Below, piece by piece: positions 9,484-20,689 of a DNA stretch of 64,000 bases. Under the pieces are notes generated by a model. It saw only the letters and a program-made list of their open reading frames with translations. It was not told the origin of the DNA and made no database searches. The position numbers and the translations under genes are program-made. Position 1 is the stretch's first letter. Each line of letters begins with the position of its first letter. Origin of the DNA: Peribolospora baueri (lineage: Eukaryota > Basidiomycota > Peribolosporomycetes > Peribolosporales > Peribolosporaceae); contig JAMDHS010000018.1 of the NCBI GenBank assembly GCA_029717555.1, forward strand, positions 62,001 through 126,000. Direction: 5' to 3'.

Positions 9484-11943
9484 TCAATCATCCTCATCCT
9501 CGCCATCTTCTCGCTCATCCCTAACTGATCTCTTGATTACGGCCCTGAGGGTGATACAGAAGAAGGCGGTCTTTAGCGTTTTCGTCCGAGCACTCATCTC
9601 CTCTTTCCGTCCGAGCACGATGCAAACTGGTGCGACGCCCAGATTCATCCGCCGAGGGAAGACGCACCTGAAAAGGATCCGCCACATCAGGAAGTACCAG
9701 AACAGATTAAGGAGAAGCAAAAGGAAAAGAGGAGTGAAGACCTGTCCAGCGGCGGGGAGGAACGAATGGAAGGGGAGAGTCCAGACAGGGTCAGAACAGG
9801 TCCGAACAAGGCGAACGTTGGAGAACGGAGCGTTAAACGGCTAATCCCCTAGAATAGCTCGCCACGACGATTGCAAGTACAAGCTCTGACTTCCGAGTCC
9901 TTCGTTCCTCCCACTTCAAACCCCGAACGCATATTCACCTGATACTTCATCCACCAAGTCAACCACACGCCTTCGCTCGGCCTGAAGAACTTGGCGTGTT
10001 CAGGGATGAGGTCAAACTCGAACCACACCGATCGGAGTGTGTCGGCGGAAAGGTAAATGCGGAAATAGCTGGCGTAAGTGGAATCAGAACGATTGACATA
10101 TAAAGTGAACAGCCGCGAGTGAAAAGTGAGTGAAAAGGGTTGTGTACGGTAAGAGATATGCCCATAGGTACGCAGAACATACAGCAAGCAGGAGAAGACA
10201 AAGCTCAGACTCACGTCCAAAGAATAATGAACGTAAGGAACGCAACAATTGACGTCCTCTCCAGCTTCATATAGTTGATCGACTTTGCGAGCTGTGTTAT
10301 TACGAGAAAACGAGTGGCCGACGACAAGAAACAGATACGTGGTAAGCGCAAGGTTCGGCCGCGATGGAACATGGTCGCGAAGATCGGACGATAGTTGCGC
10401 TCGAGAGCGATAAAAGTCGTTGGAGCGCAAGGCTTACAGCGAGGAAGCAATCTGGGATATCCATGCAGCAGAACACGGTGGTGCCGATCATGGTGAGGTT
10501 GATGCCGTAGCTCCACCCGACGAGCCAGAGAGTGACAAAGTGCTGAATGGGATGGATCAATAAATATATAACAGACCGAACGGAGGGATGTCAACGTCAG
10601 CGCGGGCGCCGGAACCCCTCGGGTGATAAACGGCGGACTCACGTGAGCGATCAGCTCGTTGTAGTCCTTGCGCGGCTTCTCGAGCTTGAGGATCATGACG
10701 ATGGCTTGCTGGAGCCAATAGGAGAGCTGAAGGAGGTAGTATGCCTTGAGCTCCGGCTTCATGCGCCAATGCGGGTACTCTGCAAGAGATGCAAAGGAAG
10801 AACAAGGACACGATGCATGAGAACGCAGGTGGGAGGTATGGCCGGTGCTACGGAGACCACTCACTCAACCAGAAATGTTCCGTCTCTGCGCAGCATAGCG
10901 CAGTTAGCCAGATAGTGAGGTGACAGAGGGAGGTGATAGGGTGAGTCCATGGTCGCCAAGTGGAGCACAGCAATCGTCTGCGCCTGATCGCAGGTTGCAC
11001 TGGAGTGCATCAATCACTCACGGTACCACCAGTTCTCTTGCCTACTCATGACATACAACCCGAGCGAGCTGGAGAGGCCGAAAAAGAGGATGGCGTATCC
11101 CTGCTCCATAAACCTTTGCAGCTTCACCTCCTTCCTAATGCCCCACCACTTGGCAAAAGGCCTAAAGATGTAGAGGGTGGTAGTCTGTCGGAAGCAGGAG
11201 AAGACGATGACGTAGAACGCCAGGAAGCACAGGTCCAGAAGTCCTTTCCCGTACCGCACGTCCGACGGGTCCTCTCCCGCTTCCGGCGGCAGACGGTAGG
11301 ATAGGAAGATGAAGGGAGCGAAGGGGTTGGGTACATTGGGCGTGAAGAACGCCCAATTTGCCCACAGCAGGACGACGAACGATGCGAGCTTGAAGGAAGA
11401 AGCTGGGAGCGGGAAAAAGAGTTCGGCATAGGACATTGCAAGGAGAACGGGGAAACAGAAAGATGGATTTGATCGCATCAGTCGGAATTAGGCTCATTTG
11501 CGCGATCGGAGACGCGCACGCATCGACCCACCTGGCACCTTCATCCATTGCATGGTGACCACGTCTTCCCAGAGGGACGCCGTGATCTTATGGGGCCCCT
11601 CATCCATCGACTTCCGCACCGTCGCGCTCTGTCCGAGCTTGCTCTCCTTCGCCGCCTTCCTCTTTCTCAACCCGCCATCTGTAGAAGCGGCAGGAGAAGC
11701 GTCCTCCTCGGCGGCGGGGGAGGCGGCAGCGATGCGCTCGGCGATGTCAGTCATGGTCTGTTCCGCGGGAGAGAAACTATCGACGTCGAGCGGGCTCTGC
11801 TCTCCCAGGTGGAGGTGCGCGAGGTGATGGTCGGGATCGTTGCGGGCGCTGTTCACCGAGTCGATGATGATGCGGGACATAGAGCGGCGCTTGCGGACCG
11901 AAGGCTGGGAGGTGCCGTTGGCGGTGGTCGATGACGACGACAT
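9484..11943 (-). CDS. LAG1: Ceramide synthase (465 aa)
   Basis: Nine exons on the minus strand: 11943-11532, 11402-11022, 10885-10865, 10779-10643, 10542-10438, 10291-10215, 10068-9939, 9741-9668, 9544-9484. TLC/Lag1 domain protein of the endoplasmic reticulum that N-acylates sphingoid bases. Diagnostic pieces: KPELKAYYLLQLSYWLQQ, EKPRKDYNELIAHH, the Lag motif block HFVTLWLVGWSYGINLTMIG with MDIPD, TYFRIYLSADTLRSVW, and the last membrane helix NLFWYFLMWRILFR followed by an acidic tail ending EDGEDEDD. Start chosen at MSSSSTTANG; an upstream in-frame Met at 12111 would add an unconserved stretch. Exon 3 is only 21 nt. Neighbours give no operon-like context. Confidence 0.93.
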
Positions 11944-12386
11944 GGTGGGCGAGGTGAGGTGCAAGGTCGAGAGAGCGGTGGCCTGAACCAGCCTGCCTCG
12001 TTCGTTCGTTCGTTCGTTTGGTCGCGGGCAGGAGGAGGTCAAGCCTCTCGCCGTCGTGATCGTCGAAGAAACCGTTTTGGCTGTGGCTTGGCTCTTGCGC
12101 CGTCCGCCCAATCGGCGTCACCAGGCCTTCTCGCCGCAGCCGCGTGTCGAGAGAGAGGCTTGATGGCACGTGCCGTTTGCGGGTTAGGGTTAGGGTCGTC
12201 GCGCACAGACCACTTCGGGACCACCTCGGCACTCGGTAGGACGTCGTTGCAATGTGAGAGAAGAACGTGGGCAAGCGATTCCGAAGCAGCGTATGTTCGT
12301 GCACGCGTACGGTATATGGACATGCGCAACGACAGAAAGTGGAACAGGCCTCCTTCTCCCCCGTCTCGCACCAACGCTAGACTCGC
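11944..12386. promoter_or_regulatory. LAG1 promoter region with E-box palindrome and telomere-like repeat
   Basis: Between the LAG1 start and the end of the sugar transporter. Contains the palindrome GGCACGTGCC at 12165-12174 and GGGTTAGGGTTAGGG at 12181-12195, about 240 nt upstream of the LAG1 ATG. TTAGGG-type telo-boxes bind Tbf1/Rap1-class factors in other fungi (family knowledge); use here is inference. A TTCG simple repeat lies near 12000-12017. Confidence 0.45.
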
Positions 12387-15300
12387 TCATTCCTCCGTCT
12401 TCATCTCCCCCGGCACATACTCTCGCCTGTCCTCCTCGTCCCCCTTCTCCCGCGCGGCCGACGCGATCGCGTGCACCTTGCGGTCGTCCCTGCGAATAAA
12501 AATGTCGTCGATCTCCTCCAGCGTCTTGTTCGCTGTGTTTCATACGCACACAGGGAAACACGACCCGGCAGACGAGCAAGTAAGAAGGCAGGGTCAGGAG
12601 ACGCACGCCTAGTCGTGCACGAGCAGTCTCCGGTCTCGCACGGTGCCCGCAAGCCGCCATGCCATCACTTACCTGTTTCCGGATAATAGTACCACAAGAT
12701 GGGAACAAAGACAGCGTTGAAAATGCCGAACATGACGTACGTCTTCCATTGGATATTCGCGATCCTGATGGATCCGCGACACGGCACGGCAGCGGCCCAA
12801 CGCGTCAGCTCCCTGAAACGACGAAACGGAGGGCGGATCTACTCACGCTGGTGGAGTAATCTGGACAATGATAAAGTTGCAGATCCAATTCACCGCCGTG
12901 GCAAGCGCACCGGCTCGAGCTCGAAGTCTGAAAGGCGTCAAAAGGAAGAGAAGGACGGCGATGTTCGCGACGAAGACTTCGGTGTCAGTCGTTTTAATCC
13001 TTGCACGATGTCGTATCCGAGTCCTACCTCCCTATCCGTCGCTTCGAGGTATGGCTCACCGAAGAGGCAAAAGTTCCGGTCCGTACATCCATGGTGTCTG
13101 GCGATGTACGAATCGAAGGCGAAGCCAAAATCGAAATGAGTGACTGATCGTATCATGGTAAACACGAGCAACCGTCGTAGTTCCATTCACTCACCCCCAG
13201 ATAGCAGGTACCAAAAATGGCTGGTCAAACGGGAGATTAAAACAGGGAGAAGGGCGACGGAGATCAGCCAGCTGAGCCGACGACTATGGCGGACGTGGCT
13301 AGGGACAGCCGTAGCCTCTCACCGATATAGGTGAAAAAGAACGTGACGGCCGCCTTGGAGGCCACCGGGTTGTTCAAGCTGAGCAGGATGGCGGCGAGGA
13401 ACATGCTGATGGCCTGAACGCTTGACGCGACCATGAACGGCTTTGGCCTTCCGAACCGGTCCAGGAAGAGAAGGGGATAGATAGAGGCGAGGAAGAAGAC
13501 TACGCCGTTCAATCCGCCAACGAGAAGTGCGGTATCTCGGCTCATGCCCACGGACTTTTGCAAAAGGATAGGAATATCTAAGGGGGGAATTGAGGATGAA
13601 AGTGGCAAGGTGAGCCCTATATCTCCGATGCCATAGGATTGCCGAGGTAGATGGGTTCAATGGATGACTTACAATCTAGGGGAGAAGCCGCGAATCATCC
13701 GGCGGCGAAAAGAGGGTGGTAGCAGGGGGAAACGAGCGCCCAGGGAGTGAGTGACTAGCGACGTGCCTTCCGATCCTGCGCGCAAGACCGCACTCACAGA
13801 CCAAGGCGTTGCACCCGGACATCTGCTGGAAGACGTTGATGCCGCAGGCTAGCAAGACCCTCTTCCTGTTCTGCGTCTCGTTGTTCGCCCATAGCTCCTT
13901 CCACTTCAGCGGGCCCCCCTCAGCTTCAGCGTCGAGCGCGGCCTGGATGTCTGCTTGGCGGGCAAGCACGACTTCGTCGGCTTTGGTTGACGTTTTGGAC
14001 TCGAGCGCGGCGAGCACGGAGAGCGCCTCGTCCGTGTAACCGTGGGCTTGGAGCCAGCGGGGAGATTCGGGCAGGAAGAAAAGCTAAATGTCCGACGTGG
14101 CGACCAAAGGCGGGAGGAGGGAAGGCTCCAACTCAGTCTTCCTTTCTCTCTCCGAGTTTGCTCCGATTTACTGGAGAAGTGCACGACTGGATCAACCAGA
14201 GCGGACGGCAGATAGTGTACTCACCATGGACAGTGTGACGAGGGCGAAGACTATCTGGAAGCCGACGGGGAACCGCCACTGAACGGGGCCGCTAGGGTCG
14301 CGTTAAAACAGGACCGAGGGTGAGTGATGATCCGACACGAAAGTAGATAGCTCGCGATGCTCACCTGTGCTTCGACATGCCGTAATCAAACCAATACGAC
14401 AGAGCAATGCCTCCCCTGACAGAATCGGGTGGTGAGAGGTGAGCTGCGCTCGACGACCTTTTTCAACCGCACTTGGTATGGAAAGTCCAACTTTCACTTG
14501 TCCACTATGGACCTACCCGATCATGGACCCTTGGAAAGACAACACGCGTCCTCGTCGATGCGGTTTCGCCACCTCAGCGTTCCACATGGGGAATGTGGCA
14601 GCGTTCAAGCCGTTCCCGAAACCAGTGACGATGCGAGCGACGATGAGTTGAGCCCTGCTGAAGGACGAGCACTGCAAAGCGGCGCCGATGATCTGAGTCG
14701 CATCATAAGTGCGGAATAGAAGAAACGTCAGATGAACGCTGTAGAACCGTGGTAGGCGAGAGCCGGCCTTGTCTCTACCAAACGTCGCCCCAATGCTACT
14801 CGCCATAATGGTCAACCCGAGCATTCCCGTCTTCCGCCGACCCAACCCTTCTGCGAACACGGCGGTGAACAGCTGAAAAGGAAGCGCATGAAAATGAGCG
14901 TGTTGGGAGGCGAGACGGCGAGGAGAGCACAACTGGAGGAATTGCGAGGAGGCCCACGAGGGACGGCGACACTCACAGCGCCAATGAGACAGCCGATGTC
15001 ATCTAGGAGAAGCGGACAAGGATCATGGAGACGGGGAAGGCGGTACGAATACGGTCAGATTGAACGAGAGCCGGGAAGCCGAGCTTGGACCAATGAGACC
15101 CACAAATGGCGACGATAGTTCCCTGGAGTCCGGAACTCGGGTTATTGAACTGTTTCAAAAACTCCGGTCCGTCGATGATGCCGGACAAGACGCCTTGTCG
15201 ACGGGACGTCGAGAAGTGGAGATGCGTATGTCAAGAAGAGCACAGGCAGATGGGGTGCGTCAGTAAACAGCGCAGGGACATCACTGAGGAGCAAATGTCG

Positions 15301-15441
15301 CAGGTGAAGATCCGCTTAAACACCTTGGTCGTAGCCGAGGAGTAAGAAGGCAGAGGAAGAGGCGACGGTGATGGCCGCGATAAGACTTGAGCCTCGTGCC
15401 CCGAAGAAATATCGGCGAGGCTCCATGTCTGAATTCGACAT
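12387..15441 (-). CDS. MFS sugar transporter (506 aa)
   Basis: Fourteen exons: 15441-15324, 15193-15104, 15002-14977, 14872-14804, 14692-14517, 14415-14365, 14291-14225, 14083-13798, 13577-13323, 13220-13195, 13097-13060, 12927-12847, 12764-12673, 12532-12387. Plasma-membrane sugar porter. Family motifs in order: GYDQGVLSGII, IYDIGCLIGA, GRRKTGMLGLTIM, ARIVTGFGNGLN, SYWFDYG, PESPRWLQAHG, GINVFQQMSGCNALVYYIP-like block (read NALVYIPILLQ), LDRFGRPKPF, PWMYGPELLPLRLRA, AGALATAVNWICNF, YYYPETANKTLEEID. The fourth intron (14803-14693) is GC-AG. Start at 15441 follows an in-frame stop; 15426 is an alternative Met. Substrate not determinable, hexose likely. Confidence 0.92.
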
Positions 15442-16378
15442 GGCTCAGCCTGAAGGGGGAAAGAAAAAAGGGAGAGAGGCCGGGGCGGGTAAGGGGGAGG
15501 GTGGTAGGGCAGAGCGAGGCCCCTTGGATCCCTGCCCGGGCTCGACGTTTTATGTGTTCTCGCTGACCCCGTGTCAGCTCTGGCGAGGGAACCAGAGAAC
15601 TGGGTCTGGGCGATTAAGCGAGCTAGCCGCGAGACGTGGTGGACGTGCTTGCTTGTTCGCCACGCACGTCCCTGCGAGAAGCGACGAGAGATGAAAAAGC
15701 CGCGAGCCATCTTTGCGGGAGCGGGCTGGGGCCCCTCGGCAGAAGCGGTGGGGAGCGGGGGCGGGGGCTCGCGGGACGAAAGCAGATGTGCGGGCTAGTT
15801 GCTCTGCGCTGGTTACTCTGCGCTGATCAGACTGAGACCAATTACATCGGTCGAACGCAAGCGGACGCCGTCGTGTCTTTCTTCTCGATCTCGGCCTTGT
15901 CGAGCAAGAAAACGCCGAAGGCCGATACCGACGCCAACGACTGGCGTCTGACAGGGACCGGCGGTGTCTGTTTGCGCCACAGCCCTCGCTCGGTGTTTTG
16001 GTTTTCCCTTACCGAGGCCGAGCTAGCGACGTTCCACGTCCTATCTGTGGGCAGACAGACGGCGAGATGGATGGGAGGAAAGGGAGGAACTTGGCGCAAA
16101 TGGGCAATCATGTTCCTCCTTTGCAGATCTCCCTCCGCCTGTTTTCCAACCTCGGCCATCGGTCTCCTTTTGGTGTCTTTCCCCGGGCGGACCGCGTTGA
16201 CGTCGTCGGGGAACCTGGGGGAGGCTCGTGCACATTTCAGACGAGCGTCGGGGAAGGCGACGATGTTTTCTTCCCACTTCCTCTATTCACAGACTCTTCG
16301 TCCTTCCTCGCCCTCTCCTCGCTCGCTCCAACCGCCCATCAATCACTCTCTCGAGCCGTCCATCTAGCTCCTTCCGCC
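15442..16378. promoter_or_regulatory. Divergent intergenic region (sugar transporter / SDR)
   Basis: Nearly 1 kb between two divergent starts; no exon recognised on either strand. Purine-rich near the transporter, CT-rich just upstream of the SDR start, consistent with two promoters. Confidence 0.45.
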
Positions 16379-17839
16379 ATGGCATCCGCTTCTTCGGTAA
16401 GCGTAAGCGAAGCCGTGTCAGTGAGCAAAGGTGGAGAATGCCTCGCCAACCCATCGAAGCACCCTTCATATCCTTCTCCCCGCTTTTTGCTCCCAGCAGA
16501 AGACCATTCCCGAGGTGCGTTCTCGGTCGCTCCAAGTCCGCGTTGCAGTGCAGCGATGAGACTGCAGACAAGGCAAGCGCAAGCGTGAGCGAACGCTCAT
16601 GCTCAATTCACCCTCGCCCACTTCTACCCCAGTTTACTCTCTCGGGCAAGGTAGCCGTCGTGACCGGTATGTTCTGCGGACGCGACAAGCGTCGGTCGTC
16701 CAGCTTTGCGTGTATACTGCAATCTCGTTCCGTTTCGCTCGTGCTGGACTCAACCCCTCGTCCACCGTTTTCGTCTTCCCAGGCGGCGCTCGAGGCCTGG
16801 GGCTCACCATGGCCCGGGCTATGGCAGAGTCGGGCGCGGACCTCGCTGTGCTCGACGTGCTGCCCGCTTCCGAGGCACTCTGGTCTATCCGAGAACTTGG
16901 AGTTCGGGTTGAGTACTTTAAGTGAGTTTTAGTCGCGCCGTCGTGTCGTGCCCGGAACTCGTACGGGGCTCGTGTCTCATCCATTTCTCTCGTCAAATTC
17001 AACCTCGCCTTCGCTTTTTACACTGCCTTTTTGCAGATGCGACGTGACGTCGGAAGCGGAGGTCAATGCGGCGGTCGAGCAAGTCCGCGCCAAGCTCGGC
17101 GGCATCCACGTCTGTCTTACCGCCGCCGGCATCGTGCGCGACGTGCCGTTCCTGCAGCACTCGCTCTCGGACCTACAGGTCCAGCTCAACGTCAACATCG
17201 TCGGCACCTGGCTCGTCGCTCAGGCGTGCGCCAAGGTCATGGTTGAGCAGGGCAAGGGTGGGAGCATCATCTTTATCGCCAGCATCACCTCTCATCAGGT
17301 GCGTCCCCTTCTGCTCCCCCCGGGATCGATTTTCCGCGACGAGGGTTGACCCCCACTCGACGTTAACTTCGAACCGATCCATCTGTCCACCTCCGTCATC
17401 TCTCTCAGGCCGCTCCCCAACAACGCATCGCCGGCTACTGCGCCACTAAGGCGGCCGTACGAGGTCTGCTCAAGCCTCTCGCCATGGAACTTGCGCCTCA
17501 CCGCATCCGTGTCAACTCCATCAGCCCCGGCTGTGAGCACATATACCGTACCCGCGCCGAAATTGCAATCGTCCTCGACTTCTTTCGCATCAGGCTGACT
17601 TTCCCCTCCCCTTTTCTCCACTCTTTCCCCTCGCCCCGACAGACATGAAGACGGACATGACAAAGGCCCTCGGCGAGTCGAACCCAGAGCTGATCCGCGC
17701 CTTCGAGAAGGAGGGCATGTTCGGGCGCATGGGCGAGCCGGACGAGCTGCGCGGGCCCGTCGTCTACCTTGCCTCAGACGCCAGCGGTTACCAGACCGGC
17801 CAGGACATCTTGGTGGACGGCGGTGTGAGCGGATGGTGA
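16379..17839 (+). CDS. Short-chain dehydrogenase/reductase, polyol/ketose-reductase-like (262 aa)
   Basis: Seven exons: 16379-16396, 16500-16514, 16633-16666, 16783-16921, 17037-17298, 17409-17532, 17643-17839. Classical SDR: cofactor motif TGGARGLG (about residues 23-30), NAG-equivalent AAG, catalytic Ser in IASITSH, catalytic YCATK (Tyr-x3-Lys), SPGYMKTDM after the active site, and the C-terminal block YLASDASGYQTGQDILVDGG. Closest in style to fungal NADP-mannitol/sorbose or arabinitol dehydrogenases (inference). Soluble, no signal peptide. The first two exons encode only six and five residues. Confidence 0.9.
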
Positions 17840-18490
17840 TGATGTTGAACGACGTTAGTGAAGGGATGAAGCGACATGTACGTTCCTTGCCTAGAAAGAA
17901 GGGAAATAAAAGTGGAAATTCCAATAACGGAGTGAGGACGGCCGTCTCAAACTGCCCGTCTCACCAGAGTGTCAAGCCGTGCTGTGAGCCCCTGTCCAGT
18001 AAAGTAAGATTTGCACGACGCTGGACATGTTACCGAGGGCGTTCGCTGCTCCAGGTAAGTGATTGGCCCTGAACAGTACCCCCTTTCTCCCTTCATAAGT
18101 TGGGACAGTCGGCAGCCGGAGCAGTCCCAGAGGAGCGGCACCGTCGGTCAAGGTATCAATGAAGAATATCCTTGCCCAACCACTTTTATGTCATCCTCTC
18201 TCTTTCTTTACCCACGGTCCACGTCCATCTCAGAACCACAGACGATATCCGTTCGGATGTGAGATGGATGTAATTGGTCATAGCAGATGCAGCAAGGGTA
18301 AGACGACAGGGCGCCTGTGCCGCGTGGACGTACCACATACACCCGAGAAAAAATGATCGCCCGAGGGGAGAACGCAAAGGGAAGCGCGGCCACCAAACCG
18401 GCTTCGCCCGCCGTCCGGGCCATACAGCTTTTGATGCAGGAAGGAGTACATACAGCGATCCGGAACCAGGAACAAGATTGCCGCCGTCGT
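17840..18490. other. Convergent 3' intergenic region (SDR / RPL2)
   Basis: No gene seen; 3' UTRs of the two facing genes are expected here. One A-rich GGGAAATAAAAGTGG segment near 17900 could serve SDR polyadenylation. Confidence 0.4.
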
Positions 18491-19867
18491 TTACTCCTTG
18501 ATCTTGGTCGTACCGCGAAGGAGACCGGTGCGGCGAGCGGCGATGAGACCAGCCTCTGCAGACAACCGAGTCGGAATGGAGAACAATCGTTCTCGTTAGC
18601 ATGGACGAGACCTCGGGTAGTCGTAAAGCAGCGAAGAAACGTACTCTGGCCACTGGAGCTGTCTCGGCGAACCGTGGACGAGTGTCCAATGTGCTGGTGG
18701 TTACCACCACCGTGCGGGTGGTCAACCGGGTTCATGGCCACACCACGGGTCCTGTGAGGAGAGACAAGAGTAAGTCAGAATACATCATCGAGGAAGAACG
18801 AGGGAAGACGGTGGGATAACTCACTTCGGCCAAGACTGTTAAAGTTGCGCAGTACGAGGAGGGAAGGGAAAAAATGAAATAGTGAGCAATCGTCGGGGCA
18901 CAACGACGTAAAGTCACAATCAAAATGGAGACACACGTTGCGCTGTGGGGGGAGGAAAAAAGGACAAAGGACAGATGAGCTTCGTGTCTACTGCAGAACT
19001 TGGAAAGCAGGATTGCGTCGACTCACCTTCCTCTTCATGAGGTGGAACTTGCGACCGGCCTTGAGGAAGGGCTTGTCGATCCTGCCGCCACCAGCGACGA
19101 TACCAATGGTGGCACGAGCAGAGCCAGAGATAGTTTTCTTGGCGCCAGAGGGGAGCCGAATGCGGCTCTTGTTGTTCTCGGCGTCGTGGCCGATAACAGT
19201 GGCGTAGTTGCCGGAGGTGCGAGCGAGCGCGCCGCGGTCGCCGGCCTTCTCCTCAACGTTGCACACAATGGTACCCTCAGGGCACTGCGAGAGGGGGAGG
19301 ACGTTGCCGACCTGGAGGCTGGCCTTCTTGCCGGCGTAGACGAACGAGCCAGTGGCCATGCCCTCAGTGGCGATGAAGGTTTCCTTGCGAATCTTGTAGC
19401 GGTAGGGGTCGCGGAAGTAGACACGGGCGAGAGGAGCACCACTGAGAGAAAAAAAGTCACGAGGTCCAATCAGCATCGGCAGCTCGAGCTGGCAATTCCA
19501 GGACCTATGTGTTTCCGGTCGCATACGCCTACGTTCGGGCGACCTCAAATGCTCTTCTCCTTCCGTCCCTCATAGGAGAGTGGCCATCGAGTCGAACCCT
19601 CATTGATAACACTCAAACGGCGAAAGCTTTATCGCCGCTACCGCACCCCCCACCGCCCTCTCCATGCCACCGTCTGCTCCTGACGATTGCCGCGCGTCCA
19701 ACTACTCACCGACCGGCGTCGTGGATGATGTCCTTCACAACACCGCGGATGTAGCCATTGCGCTCGGCAAAGTCGAGCGGGCGGAGCTTGGCAGGCGCCT
19801 TGTTGTGCTTGGTGTGGGCCTTGAAGATGCCGCCCGACTTACGCTGGTTCCTGATCACCCTTCCCAT
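18491..19867 (-). CDS. RPL2: 60S ribosomal protein uL2 (253 aa)
   Basis: Six exons: 19867-19710, 19441-19027, 18942-18937, 18835-18825, 18751-18645, 18555-18491. Cytosolic large-subunit protein next to the peptidyl-transferase centre. The spliced protein begins [15 protein letters not shown] and carries the universal block [19 protein letters not shown] and the C-terminal [13 protein letters not shown]. Length matches eukaryotic uL2 (about 254). The conserved RN-SWPK-TRG joint is produced by a 6-nt exon (Arg-Asn) and an 11-nt exon (Ser-Trp-Pro plus two bases); skipping either would delete invariant residues. A telo-box AGGGTTAG lies upstream at 20041-20048. Confidence 0.95.
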
Positions 19868-20689
19868 GGCTGGCTGGCTAAGCTGGTAGGTGACGGACGA
19901 CGAGGTGTTTTTTGAGCTTGACGGCTTGAGCGGTCGACCGATTCGATCTGCTTGGGCGTGGTCAGTGAACGCTCGCCGCAACTACCGGGCTTCGTGCCGC
20001 AGTCGCGCTGGCACGAATGAGCTGTACAGGTGACAATAGTAGGGTTAGCAAAACATCCCCTACAGCGAGGGAAATTGAGTACGTATTTTAAAAATGCTGT
20101 ATTTATTATCAAGTACTTAACACCTCGAGTCCGAGAGCGATATCCTGAGACGAGTTGAGCAATTCACGTGCACTCTCCCCACTCATGCGAAGCGAGTCTA
20201 CAGCTCTTGAAAGTAATCAAGGCGTGAGGGAGAGAGAGAGAGAACGGCCTCGGGCGGACATGCGAACAAATCGGGCAAGACGATGGTTCGACCGAGAGCA
20301 TAACAAGAGGAAAAGATGTCGAGGGCAGATAGGACGGAAGACGGTAGTAAGGTAGCTAGGTAGGCAGAGAGGGAGGCAGACGGGGGACTAGCTTACAGCG
20401 CAAATCTCAGGCTAGATGCATACTCCGCTTTAATGTACGTTTACAAAGTATCAATCAAACGATCGGGGGGGGGGGGGGGGGGGCGAAGAAAGAAAAGACG
20501 GTGGAAATCGTCGCACCACTCGCTCGCTCGCTCGGCACCGGACAAGATACGATCAGATAGACGGCGACGAGCCAAGAATGAAGGAACGAGAATAGATCAG
20601 GACAAGTCCCAGAGCGACGAGCGCGGGCCGAAAGCGAGGTGCGAACGAACGTCGGTTGCCGTGCCGTGCGGTGCGAGCCTCAAATGAGG
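19868..20689. promoter_or_regulatory. RPL2 promoter and 3' region of GATA gene
   Basis: Holds AGGGTTAG (20041-20048, about 175 nt upstream of the RPL2 ATG), a CACGTG at 20165-20170, and a run of 19 G residues at 20465-20483. No exon recognised. Telo-box-like elements are common in ribosomal-protein promoters of fungi (family knowledge). Confidence 0.5.
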
